64,000 nucleotides of DNA from Bacteroidia bacterium (GTDB lineage Bacteria > Bacteroidota > Bacteroidia > SXHM01), in NCBI GenBank assembly GCA_022072225.1, contig JAJVIC010000007.1:302150-366149 (forward strand). Reading direction: 5' to 3'. The notes beneath the pieces were generated by a model. It saw nothing but the letters and a program-made list of their open reading frames with translations. It did no database searches and was not told where the DNA came from. The translations under genes were made by a program, and so were the position numbers. Shown here piece after piece: positions 1-7,150 of this stretch. How positions within the stretch are numbered: position 1 is the stretch's first letter; each line of letters starts with the position of its first letter.

Positions 1-2172
1 TTCTCTGCCCATCAGGGTATGGTGGGTTTGAGTAGCAGCAATCTGATATTTTTCTCCTGTTGCTTTTACGGTTACATCATAAGCTGCATAGGTTGCGTTG
101 CCATCAACAACAGAAACAAATTGATAAGCATTTGCTCCTATTCCGTCAGCAGTTTTGCCTGCTGCTGTTCTTCCGTATCCTAATGCCAGACCAACAGTTC
201 CGTATTTCTGACCGGGCTGTGGGAAAGCCGGGGCTTTAACAGTTACTCCGTTTGCTGTTACTTCAACTACATCCGCATTGTCATCACCTCTTTCTAAACG
301 GCTAAGCCCAAGTTCAGCCATTTGTTTTGGCGACATGGTAACATAGTTATCCCACGTTACTTTTGAAATAGGATCTGGTAACTCTTGTAACCAAGGGTTG
401 TTTGCCTGTGAGCCATCGCCCAATCCTGTTTTTATGTAAACCTGCAATTCTGTTGTACCTGCGCTAACGCCTTTTCTGAGTGCAGCAGCAGCGGAAGAAA
501 TATCAGTTGCCGGAGCAGCCGGTGTTTCTGTTGTTGCAGCAACGGCAGCAGGTTTAACCGGTTCAGCAGCTACCTGTGCTACAGGAACGGAATAAAAACC
601 ATCGTGCAGGCTCGCTTCCCATGAAGCGCCTACTGTAGTTTGCCAGTTTGCTTTTAAATAATCATGGTAAGAAGTTTCTATTCCTGCCCATTTCAACAGA
701 CTTTCCTGTGCCTGACGGGTGTCAAACAAAGGAGAGATAGTTGGTTGTCCTAAACTGTATTGACCTTTTTTAGGATTTGCATCGTTCCATGATTCCAGAT
801 AATGGTTATCAGGACAAACGTAATCCACTAATGAAGCAGTTTCATCTTCGCGGTCAGCAAATGAAATTTTCAGTTTTACTTTTGAAAGTGCTGAAGCAAA
901 TTTCTCACCGTACGTGTAAACAGGATTTACTCCGTAAATGATAATTCCATCAACTGAACCTGCATTCATTTCAGCTACCAGAGCTTCCATTTTTGCATCA
1001 TCGCCTTGTTTCAGGTAAACAGGGGTTGCGGTGTCAATTGTGTTTCCGTAGTTACCAAGCAATGAGTTGATGGCGTTAACCACAAACTGTACATTAGTAT
1101 CATTGCTTCCGCAAACTACCAGACTGCCTTTTGCAGCTAATAATTCGGAGGCAGCTTCCTGTAATTTTTCTTTGTATTCGTCAGCAATACCCGCATCATA
1201 AGTAGCAGCGCCTTTTGCTTTGGCTATTATATTGTAAAGGGCTAAAACAGCTAAACCTTGTTCAGAAGGTTTTATGGCAACACGCACATCTGCATTTGAA
1301 CCGGTAACCGAAAGAGTTGTTTCAAACTGGAAGTGACGCGACATTTTTCCGTTTTTCGGATTACGGGTCTGTCCGTATTGTCCTGCATATTCAACAGAAG
1401 CAAGCCAGTTAACCAAAAAGTCAGCACCAAAACTTACAATCACTTCAGCTTTTTCAAAATGGTAGTCAGGAATAATTGCTGAACCAAAGTTTGCCTGATT
1501 AGCTTTTAAAATTCCTGAATACGAAACAGCATCGTAAGTAACCTGCTCGGTGCCGGGATATTTTGCAGCAAAATCAGTAATTGCTTTTATAGTAGTTGGG
1601 CTTATGATAGAATTACTGAGAATTCTGATTTTTCCGCCTTTTGCAGCAATGGCTTCTAATTGTGATTTTATCTCTTTATCAACCTCTGCCCATGTTGCGG
1701 CAGTTTTCTTTGCCAATGGGTTTTTAAGTCTTGCAGAGTCATATAAAGAAAGAACCGATGAGTTGATACGTGCATTAACGGCTCCTTTTGTAACAGGAGA
1801 AAGTTTGTTCCCTTCAATTTTGATAGGACGACCTTCGCGTGTTTTAACCAGAATGCTTGCGTAATCATTTCCGTCAGCATAGGTAGAAGCATACCAGTTG
1901 GCAATACCCGGAGTAATTTCCTCAGGCTTGTTCAGGTATGGAATAGCTTTGTTTACAGGAGTTTCGCAGGCTGCAATGGTTGCGGCTGTAACACCAAATC
2001 CAAGAAATTTAAGAAAATCTCTGCGATTGGTCGATGTATCAGCAAGTGCATCGTTGCCCAGGAATTTATCCACTGGCAATTCTTCCGGAAATTCGTTTTC
2101 AACCGATTTTCTGAATTCGGGAGAGTTTTCAAGTTCCTCTATTCCTTTCCAGTATTTTTTTACTTTGGTCAT
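1..2172 (-). CDS. actB: Alternative complex III molybdopterin-oxidoreductase-like subunit ActB (partial)
   Basis: Reading frame of 724 codons on the minus strand, open to the left edge, so the C-terminal part (where the Fe-S domain normally lies) is outside the window. It starts at the ATG at 2172, 25 bases after the actA stop, giving the expected actA-actB order. Near the N-terminus, after about 48 residues, is a twin-arginine motif (NRRDFLKFLGFG) followed by a hydrophobic stretch ending in Cys69. This matches the 'TAT-variant' molybdopterin oxidoreductases of alternative complex III. The complex oxidises menaquinol and passes electrons to cytochrome oxidase. In known complexes this subunit has lost the molybdenum cofactor, so here it is probably a structural and electron-transfer subunit. 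Confidence 0.88.
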   Translation of the reverse strand, partial: MTKVKKYWKGIEELENSPEFRKSVENEFPEELPVDKFLGNDALADTSTNRRDFLKFLGFGVTAATIAACETPVNKAIPYLNKPEEITPGIANWYASTYADGNDYASILVKTREGRPIKIEGNKLSPVTKGAVNARINSSVLSLYDSARLKNPLAKKTAATWAEVDKEIKSQLEAIAAKGGKIRILSNSIISPTTIKAITDFAAKYPGTEQVTYDAVSYSGILKANQANFGSAIIPDYHFEKAEVIVSFGADFLVNWLASVEYAGQYGQTRNPKNGKMSRHFQFETTLSVTGSNADVRVAIKPSEQGLAVLALYNIIAKAKGAATYDAGIADEYKEKLQEAASELLAAKGSLVVCGSNDTNVQFVVNAINSLLGNYGNTIDTATPVYLKQGDDAKMEALVAEMNAGSVDGIIIYGVNPVYTYGEKFASALSKVKLKISFADREDETASLVDYVCPDNHYLESWNDANPKKGQYSLGQPTISPLFDTRQAQESLLKWAGIETSYHDYLKANWQTTVGASWEASLHDGFYSVPVAQVAAEPVKPAAVAATTETPAAPATDISSAAAALRKGVSAGTTELQVYIKTGLGDGSQANNPWLQELPDPISKVTWDNYVTMSPKQMAELGLSRLERGDDNADVVEVTANGVTVKAPAFPQPGQKYGTVGLALGYGRTAAGKTADGIGANAYQFVSVVDGNATYAAYDVTVKATGEKYQIAATQTHHTLMGRE

Positions 2173-2196
2173 ATTAATATGGAGCTTATTCTATAA

Positions 2197-3459
2197 TTAG
2201 TAATGACATTTTGCGCACTCAAGTCCTCCCATTTTTTCAACGGTAATGGGTTGTCCTTTAAACTTGTCTTTGTATGTGGCATGTATGTAGTCGTAGTAAC
2301 CGTTTCCGTTTCCTGCTGTTTGTACTTCAGTTGTACGGTGGCATTCTATACACCAACCCATTGTTAAGGGTGAGTGTTGTTTTGCAACCGTCATAGAGTC
2401 GATGGCTCCGTGGCAGGTTTTGCATTCCTGTTTTCCGGCAACGGTGTGTTGGCTATGGTTGAAATAAACGTGGTCAGGCAGGTTGTGAACTTTTACCCAT
2501 TGAATAGGTTTTGGATTGTTGCCGTATTTTCCTGTGTTCGGATCGTAATCCAGCGCAGCATAAATTTTTGCAATTTCTTTTGTTCCGGTCAATTTACCTT
2601 CCTGAACCGCTTTGTGGCAGTTCATACAAACGTTGGCAGAAGGAATGCCTGCAGTTTTTCCTTTCTCAGCACCTGAGTGGCAGTAAACGCAATTGATTCC
2701 GTTTTGTCCCGCGTGTACCTGATGCGAAAAAGCAATCGGTTGTTCAGGTTGATAGCCCTGATAAACACCAATGCCCATTAACGCATCCCATCCGATTTTT
2801 GAAATCCACAAGAAACCGATGATAACGCCCAACGCAACAATGCCTTTGTTATGAGCCATCCAGTATTTTATTTCGCCCCATGCGCCCAATTCGGCAGGTG
2901 CCGGCAAACCTTCTTTTTCATTTACCAGCGTTTGCAGCGAGCGTTTTACTCCTGATAGAACGTTGATTAAGATTAAGAACAGGATAGTAAGACCGAGTAA
3001 CACATATAACATAGTGTTGCCTTTTGGTGCTTGTGCAGGTTCAGCGCCCGGTGCAGTTGCTACAGGTGTTGGAGGTGCAGGCGGGCCGGCTTTTATTACC
3101 GCAATAATTGCTTTTATTTCATCATCTGAAAGGTGGGTGAACGATGACATCGGAATTTTCCCGAAATCATTGTAAACTTTATTAGCATAGGCATCACCAC
3201 TTGCACGTAAAGCAGCATTATCTTTAATCCATTTGTAAAGCCATTCCTCGGCTGGTTGCGGAACACGGTCGAAAACCCCTTTAAGACCGGGGCCTGTTAG
3301 TTTTTTGTCGTCAAGCTTGTGGCAGGCCGAGCAGTTTTGTTTAAAAAGCTTCTCTCCGTCAACGGCTTTTGCAGTAAAAGAAAATGTTAGAAAAAAGAGA
3401 AAAAAGAGAGGAAAAAATACCTTGGTTAGTTTAGTGTGCATCAGGCATTTAACATTCAT
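2197..3459 (-). CDS. actA: Alternative complex III hexaheme cytochrome c, ActA with fused N-terminal monoheme domain
   Basis: A 420-residue membrane-anchored multiheme cytochrome c. A signal sequence (about residues 10-32) precedes a monoheme class I domain with CSACH at 43-47. A proline/alanine linker (128-146) leads to two hydrophobic segments (about 150-169 and 206-222). The C-terminal domain has five more heme sites: CVYCH 257, CMNCH 278, CKTCH 346, CIECH 370 and CAKCH 415. That makes six covalently bound hemes. The pentaheme part is the ActA family; the monoheme domain is fused to it rather than separate. It should carry electrons from the quinol oxidase module to the terminal oxidase. 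It is the first visible gene of the operon, with actB following at 2172. Confidence 0.88.
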   Translation of the reverse strand: MNVKCLMHTKLTKVFFPLFFLFFLTFSFTAKAVDGEKLFKQNCSACHKLDDKKLTGPGLKGVFDRVPQPAEEWLYKWIKDNAALRASGDAYANKVYNDFGKIPMSSFTHLSDDEIKAIIAVIKAGPPAPPTPVATAPGAEPAQAPKGNTMLYVLLGLTILFLILINVLSGVKRSLQTLVNEKEGLPAPAELGAWGEIKYWMAHNKGIVALGVIIGFLWISKIGWDALMGIGVYQGYQPEQPIAFSHQVHAGQNGINCVYCHSGAEKGKTAGIPSANVCMNCHKAVQEGKLTGTKEIAKIYAALDYDPNTGKYGNNPKPIQWVKVHNLPDHVYFNHSQHTVAGKQECKTCHGAIDSMTVAKQHSPLTMGWCIECHRTTEVQTAGNGNGYYDYIHATYKDKFKGQPITVEKMGGLECAKCHY

Positions 3460-3807
3460 ATTGCGTGGGTTTCTGATGAATAAGCGATGTAGAAAAAGAG
3501 CTTTTTTAGCCGGTGCAAAAATAGAAGAAGAATGAATGTGTGTGAAAAAAGTTCATAAAAATTGTTAATTTAGAACTATTCTAAATAATATGTTTTTTAC
3601 ACATGAAAACAGACCGGTTTGTTTGGTGTTTTTTCATCTCTTTTTTTAAATAAAAAAGCTGGAAGAATAAAATCTGAAATTTATTTCGCGAGAACAGATT
3701 AAGTTCTGTTTGAATTTTTTTGTCATTCTCCCCAACCTTTGCTTAAAACCTTACGTGTAGGAGAAAGCAGATTGTGTTTTGCCGTTTTTTATACCTTTAT
3801 TGGTTAA
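3460..3807. other. Divergent intergenic region between actA and the ECF sigma gene
   Basis: 348 bases without a gene. Apart from the actA -7 box, the right half contains TTTG at 3709-3712 and AACCTTTG at 3734-3741 (one mismatch to TAnnTTTG), 21 bases apart. This is a possible promoter for the sigma factor gene, with a leader of about 60 bases. The rest is AT-rich with no repeat that I can recognise. Confidence 0.4.
3516..3523 (-). promoter_or_regulatory. Candidate -7 box for the act operon
   Basis: On the minus strand the sequence reads TATTTTTG, a perfect match to the Bacteroidota -7 consensus TAnnTTTG, 57 bases upstream of the actA start. No TTTG-like -33 box is visible at the usual 17-23 base spacing, so this rests on the -7 element alone. 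Confidence 0.4.
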
Positions 3808-4395
3808 ATGAACATTGAACAGGAACTTTTACGGCAGTGTATTGATGGGGAACGCAAGGCGCAGTTTGCTTTGTATAAACAGCTGTATAGTTTTCTGATG
3901 AGTATTTGTATTCGTTATTGCACCAATCGGGAAGATGCTCAAAGCCTTTTAAACCTGGGTTATCTTAAATTGCTCAACAATCTTGAAAAATACAAACACG
4001 AAATTCCGTTCGGCCTGTGGGTTAGACGTGTAATGATTAACACCATTATTGATGAGTATCGCAAAAACAAAAAAGAAAAGGAACTTTTGGAATACCATGA
4101 TTTTACCGACCGCAGAGAAGACGAATCATTGGTTGAAATAAACGATGCGGTAAAGCGCATGGATGCAGAGGAAATTCAGCGCCACATTGATAAGTTGCCC
4201 AATGTGAGTAAAAAAGTATTCAATCTTTTTGTGGTAGATGGTTTCGGCCATAAAGAAATAGCCGAGATGCTGGGCATAACCGAAGGAACCAGCAAATGGC
4301 ATTTAAATAATGCCCGCGAAAAACTGAAAGCAACAATTAAATTAACCGCTGAGTCGCAAAGTCGCGGAGAAAGCCTTCGCGTCTCAGCGTCTTAG
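3808..4395 (+). CDS. ECF RNA polymerase sigma factor with a repeat-derived C-terminal tail
   Basis: A 195-residue sigma-70 family protein of the extracytoplasmic-function type. Region 2 is at about residues 20-90 (NREDAQSLLNLGYLKLLNN, then GLWVRRVMINTIIDEYRK). Region 4, the helix-turn-helix that reads the -35 element, is at about 128-178 (KEIAEMLGITEGTSKWHLNNAREKL). The last 16 residues (from LTAESQ to the stop) are encoded by a copy of the dispersed repeat family A (about 4345-4399) and have no counterpart in the family. The next gene begins 20 bases after the stop and encodes a membrane protein that is probably its regulator. Co-transcription with the 4416 and 5782 genes is likely from the tight spacing. 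Confidence 0.88.
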   Translation: MNIEQELLRQCIDGERKAQFALYKQLYSFLMSICIRYCTNREDAQSLLNLGYLKLLNNLEKYKHEIPFGLWVRRVMINTIIDEYRKNKKEKELLEYHDFTDRREDESLVEINDAVKRMDAEEIQRHIDKLPNVSKKVFNLFVVDGFGHKEIAEMLGITEGTSKWHLNNAREKLKATIKLTAESQSRGESLRVSAS

Positions 4396-4399
4396 TGGT
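4345..4399. repeat. Dispersed repeat family A, copy 1, reading into the sigma factor stop codon
   Basis: Imperfect inverted repeat starting ACCGCTGAGTCGCAAAG and ending CGTCTTAGTGGT. It belongs to the same family as the copies at 6996, 13008, 40482 and 50245. It supplies the final codons and the stop of the sigma factor gene and part of the leader of the next gene. Confidence 0.65.
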
Positions 4400-4415
4400 G
4401 AAAAAAGAAAACAGA

Positions 4416-5777
4416 ATGAGTAAAGAGAACGAAACCGAAAAAATCATCAAGGAAAAGCTCAACAGCCGTGAGTTTGCCTTTGATGAAAAAGCATGGGCAG
4501 GTATGGAAACCCTGCTTGATGCGCAGGATAAAAAGCGCAGGCGCGGTGCTTTCTGGTGGTTTTCTGCTTCAATGCTGGTAGTTTTGGTGGCAGGCGCGGC
4601 TTGGTTTTTAAACAGACTATCCGATTCTAACCAAAATATATCTGTTTTAAGTCAGAACGCATCTGTTTTAGATGAAAACACGACTGTTTTAAATCAGAAC
4701 ACGGCCGTTTTAGATAATAACACAACTGTTTCAAGTCAGAATACAACTGTTTTAAGTCAGAACATGACTGTTTCAAATCAAAATACGGCTGTTTTAGATA
4801 AAAATACAACTGTTTTAGATGATAACACAACTGTTTCTGATCAAAACACAATCGTTTTTAATAATAACGCAACCGTTTCTAACATTAATGCAGTCATTTC
4901 TAATCAAAACACAACCGTTTCTGATAACAACACAACTGTTTCTAATAATAATACAGTCGTTTCTAATCAAAACGCAATCGTTTTTAATCAAAACACAACT
5001 GTTTCTGACAATAACACAACTATTCTTGTAAAAAACGAGGCTGTTTCATCCGAAATTTCAGTTGATTCTGCTAAAACAGCAGAAAAAGCGCCCGAAACTG
5101 CGCTTGATTCTGCCGAAACCGCTAAAAACCCGCTTACCGCACCCGGAAAAGAAATTAAAAATGCATGGGGTGTTATGGCAGGGGTGGGGTATTTGTTTCC
5201 TTACTATTCAACTATAGGAGAAAATGATAATAGGGGTATAATTGGTTTTACAGGCGGTATTTATTATCAAAGAACATTCAGCAATCGTATTGAACTGGGA
5301 GTAAGTGCAGTTTATTCAAGCAGGGGAGCACTTAATTATGACAAAACCTTTACCAATTCCAATTACGGTTTCGGGATTGAAAGTGATATAACCACCATTT
5401 CCCCTCAAACCTTGCATTATTTGAATTTTCCGTTACACATTCGTTTTAACATTTCTCAGCGCAGTCATATTAGTATTGGCGCTGCTTATTATCAATTGTT
5501 GGCTACCACTTCTAAAGTTACCCATACTATTGAAAGCAGTTTTGCCTCAACACTTACAAGCTCTGAAAAACAAACAGGCGAACATAAAGGCTTCCGCAAA
5601 AATGATATTGCTGCTTTTATTGGTTATGAGTTAACCCTATTTGACAGAATGAATGCAGGATTGCAATTCAGTTATGGCTTTTATGATATTACTAATAACA
5701 GCTACAATAATCTTAACGGGAACGACCGCAACATCTCCCTCCAGCTCCACCTCAAATACGATTTAATCCGTCATTGA
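4416..5777 (+). CDS. Membrane-anchored protein with N-terminal cytosolic segment, 21-bp-encoded heptad array and C-terminal beta-barrel domain
   Basis: I place the start at the ATG at 4416 because the in-frame GTG codons at 4395-4400 overlap the sigma factor stop and lie in a dispersed repeat. The protein then has 453 residues: a charged cytosolic segment (1-40, with [14 protein letters not shown]), one transmembrane helix (about 47-66), some 19 degenerate seven-residue units of type TVSDQNT (about 77-212), and a C-terminal domain of about 200 residues. The C-terminal domain resembles Bacteroidota outer-membrane beta-barrel proteins (alternating aromatic/polar strands, ending in [12 protein letters not shown]). 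The position right after an ECF sigma gene suggests an anti-sigma or sensor role. That role is inferred and no known anti-sigma domain is certain. The polar, Asn-rich array would act as a spacer crossing the periplasm. Confidence 0.7.
   Translation: MSKENETEKIIKEKLNSREFAFDEKAWAGMETLLDAQDKKRRRGAFWWFSASMLVVLVAGAAWFLNRLSDSNQNISVLSQNASVLDENTTVLNQNTAVLDNNTTVSSQNTTVLSQNMTVSNQNTAVLDKNTTVLDDNTTVSDQNTIVFNNNATVSNINAVISNQNTTVSDNNTTVSNNNTVVSNQNAIVFNQNTTVSDNNTTILVKNEAVSSEISVDSAKTAEKAPETALDSAETAKNPLTAPGKEIKNAWGVMAGVGYLFPYYSTIGENDNRGIIGFTGGIYYQRTFSNRIELGVSAVYSSRGALNYDKTFTNSNYGFGIESDITTISPQTLHYLNFPLHIRFNISQRSHISIGAAYYQLLATTSKVTHTIESSFASTLTSSEKQTGEHKGFRKNDIAAFIGYELTLFDRMNAGLQFSYGFYDITNNSYNNLNGNDRNISLQLHLKYDLIRH
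4644..5063 (+). repeat. Coding tandem array, about 19-20 units of exactly 21 bp
   Basis: GTTT cores recur every 21 bases from 4644 to 5043 without phase slips (checked at 4644, 4665, 4686, 4707, 4728 and at the last copy). The unit is roughly GTTTyTrATnAnAACaCAACT, with the first third and the AACACAACT part most conserved. It encodes the seven-residue repeats of the 4416 gene. Its core CTGTTTTAA also appears in the intergenic array at 34681. Confidence 0.9.
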
Positions 5778-5781
5778 TTGT

Positions 5782-6990
5782 ATGATAAAACTCTACTCCC
5801 GTTTTTTCACTGCTAAGACACTAAGACGCAAAGGTTTTTTGTCCTCTGTTCCCCTCTCCATCGGAGAGGGGTTAGGGGTGAGGCTCTTCTCTCTGTGCCT
5901 CTGCGCCTCTGTGGTTATAACATCCTGCAACAAACCCGAAGACCCCGACCCAACCGACACCACTCCCGTATTTTTCATCAACGGCCAATTAGATAATGAT
6001 GATATGGTTATCAGCGCAGGCGTAAACAATTATTACATGTTCTCGTCCTATTTGCTCGATACCAGCGATGTGTTCCGCTTCGAAGGAAAATTCCAACTTG
6101 CTGACTGCAACAGCTCCTGTCCGCAAACACTCAGCATTTCGTTTGCCAACAATGTTGCCGATAACAATCCCGGCAGCGCAATAACCGCAGCAAGTTTTCC
6201 TTTAACCTATCTTTCGTATTCTGTTCCGGGCGGAGCTTTGTCGGCATACAGTGTTGAATTTACCCCGCTTACCACAGGTGGCCAGCCCCAAAGTTTTTTA
6301 TGGGATTTTGGTGATGGAAACATTTCCACCGAAAACAAGCCCACACATATGTATGCCAACAGCGGTATTTATACCGTTTCGCTGAATGTTACCTATGCAT
6401 CGGGTTGCAGCAGCAGCATTACCAACCCGCTTAACCTGGGCGTGTCGGCTCTTTCCTGCGATGCGGGTTTTATTCTTTCATCGCTCGACACCACAACCGT
6501 AACACTTAGCTCCAACCCGGGAGGCACCGGCCCCTGGACCTACGACTGGGATTTTGGCGATGGCAGCCCCCATAACAATACCGCCAACCCAACCCACACC
6601 TATGCAACTCAAGGCGTTTATCAGGTATGCCTTACTACTGTAAGCAGCGATAGTTGCACCAACACCCGTTGCCTCAACGTTGCTACCGAAAACCCGGGAA
6701 CCTGTTCCATTCGCTACGCTACTGATGTTACTTCGCTTGCCAATCCACTCAATCTTTCATCGGTGATAGTGGAGTGGGTAAACGAATCGGGCGTAAAATA
6801 CACCTCATACAATGCTGCGCAACCTGCTTCAAGCTATTTTAAAATCAACAGCGTTGAAGATTACCAGAACAACGAGAACGGTGAGAAAACAAAAAAACTG
6901 AATCTCAGTTTAAGTTGCACCTTATATAATGGAAACAATGCAATACAACTTGAAAATGCGGAAGCTACAATAGCGGTGGCATATCCATGA
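5782..6990 (+). CDS. PKD-domain lipoprotein whose signal peptide comes from nested dispersed repeats
   Basis: A 402-residue secreted lipoprotein. The hydrophobic stretch [15 protein letters not shown] ends in a lipobox cysteine (Cys49). It is preceded by an unusually long N-region ([10 protein letters not shown] and LSIGEGLG) encoded by dispersed repeats (5808-5917). The mature part has two PKD domains: about residues 155-210 (WDFGDGNIS) and 225-300 (WDFGDGSPH). The final 100 residues are unassigned. PKD domains are extracellular beta-sandwich spacers common in Bacteroidota adhesins and surface enzymes. The gene begins four bases after the 4416 gene and is probably co-transcribed with the sigma factor. 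A start further downstream would remove the signal peptide, so the ATG at 5782 is preferred. Confidence 0.75.
   Translation: MIKLYSRFFTAKTLRRKGFLSSVPLSIGEGLGVRLFSLCLCASVVITSCNKPEDPDPTDTTPVFFINGQLDNDDMVISAGVNNYYMFSSYLLDTSDVFRFEGKFQLADCNSSCPQTLSISFANNVADNNPGSAITAASFPLTYLSYSVPGGALSAYSVEFTPLTTGGQPQSFLWDFGDGNISTENKPTHMYANSGIYTVSLNVTYASGCSSSITNPLNLGVSALSCDAGFILSSLDTTTVTLSSNPGGTGPWTYDWDFGDGSPHNNTANPTHTYATQGVYQVCLTTVSSDSCTNTRCLNVATENPGTCSIRYATDVTSLANPLNLSSVIVEWVNESGVKYTSYNAAQPASSYFKINSVEDYQNNENGEKTKKLNLSLSCTLYNGNNAIQLENAEATIAVAYP
5808..5917. repeat. Composite dispersed repeat: family D hairpin inserted in family A, inside a CDS
   Basis: The left arm of family A (CACTGCTAAGACACTAAGAC, about 5808-5834) and its right arm (CTCTGTGCCTCTGCGCCTCT, about 5891-5917) flank a family D hairpin (CCCCTCTCCATCGGAGAGGGG, about 5851-5871, with flanks to 5884). 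Together they encode residues 9-46 of the 5782 lipoprotein. Confidence 0.75.
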
Positions 6991-6995
6991 TTTTC

Positions 6996-7052
6996 ACCGC
7001 AGAGGCGCAGAGGCGCAAAGAAATTAACTCAGAGTCTTTGCGCCTCTGCGGT
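6996..7052. repeat. Dispersed repeat family A, copy 3
   Basis: Inverted repeat opening ACCGCAGAGGCGCA and closing CTTTGCGCCTCTGCGGT, followed by a run of A. It lies six bases after the stop of the 5782 gene. The RNA hairpin could end or stabilise the upstream transcript. Confidence 0.75.
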
Positions 7053-7150
7053 AAAAAAAGCTAAGTACCCAACCATTCCCAACCAACCAACGTGTATATC
7101 CCCGAAAACCAAAATCACTAAATCGTAATTCACCAAATCACCAAATAAAA

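Noticed and set aside
4627..4851. Minus-strand open frame over the coding 21-bp array
   Set aside because: Shadow of the plus-strand repeat protein; heptads (SDLKQLC) follow from the 21-bp period.
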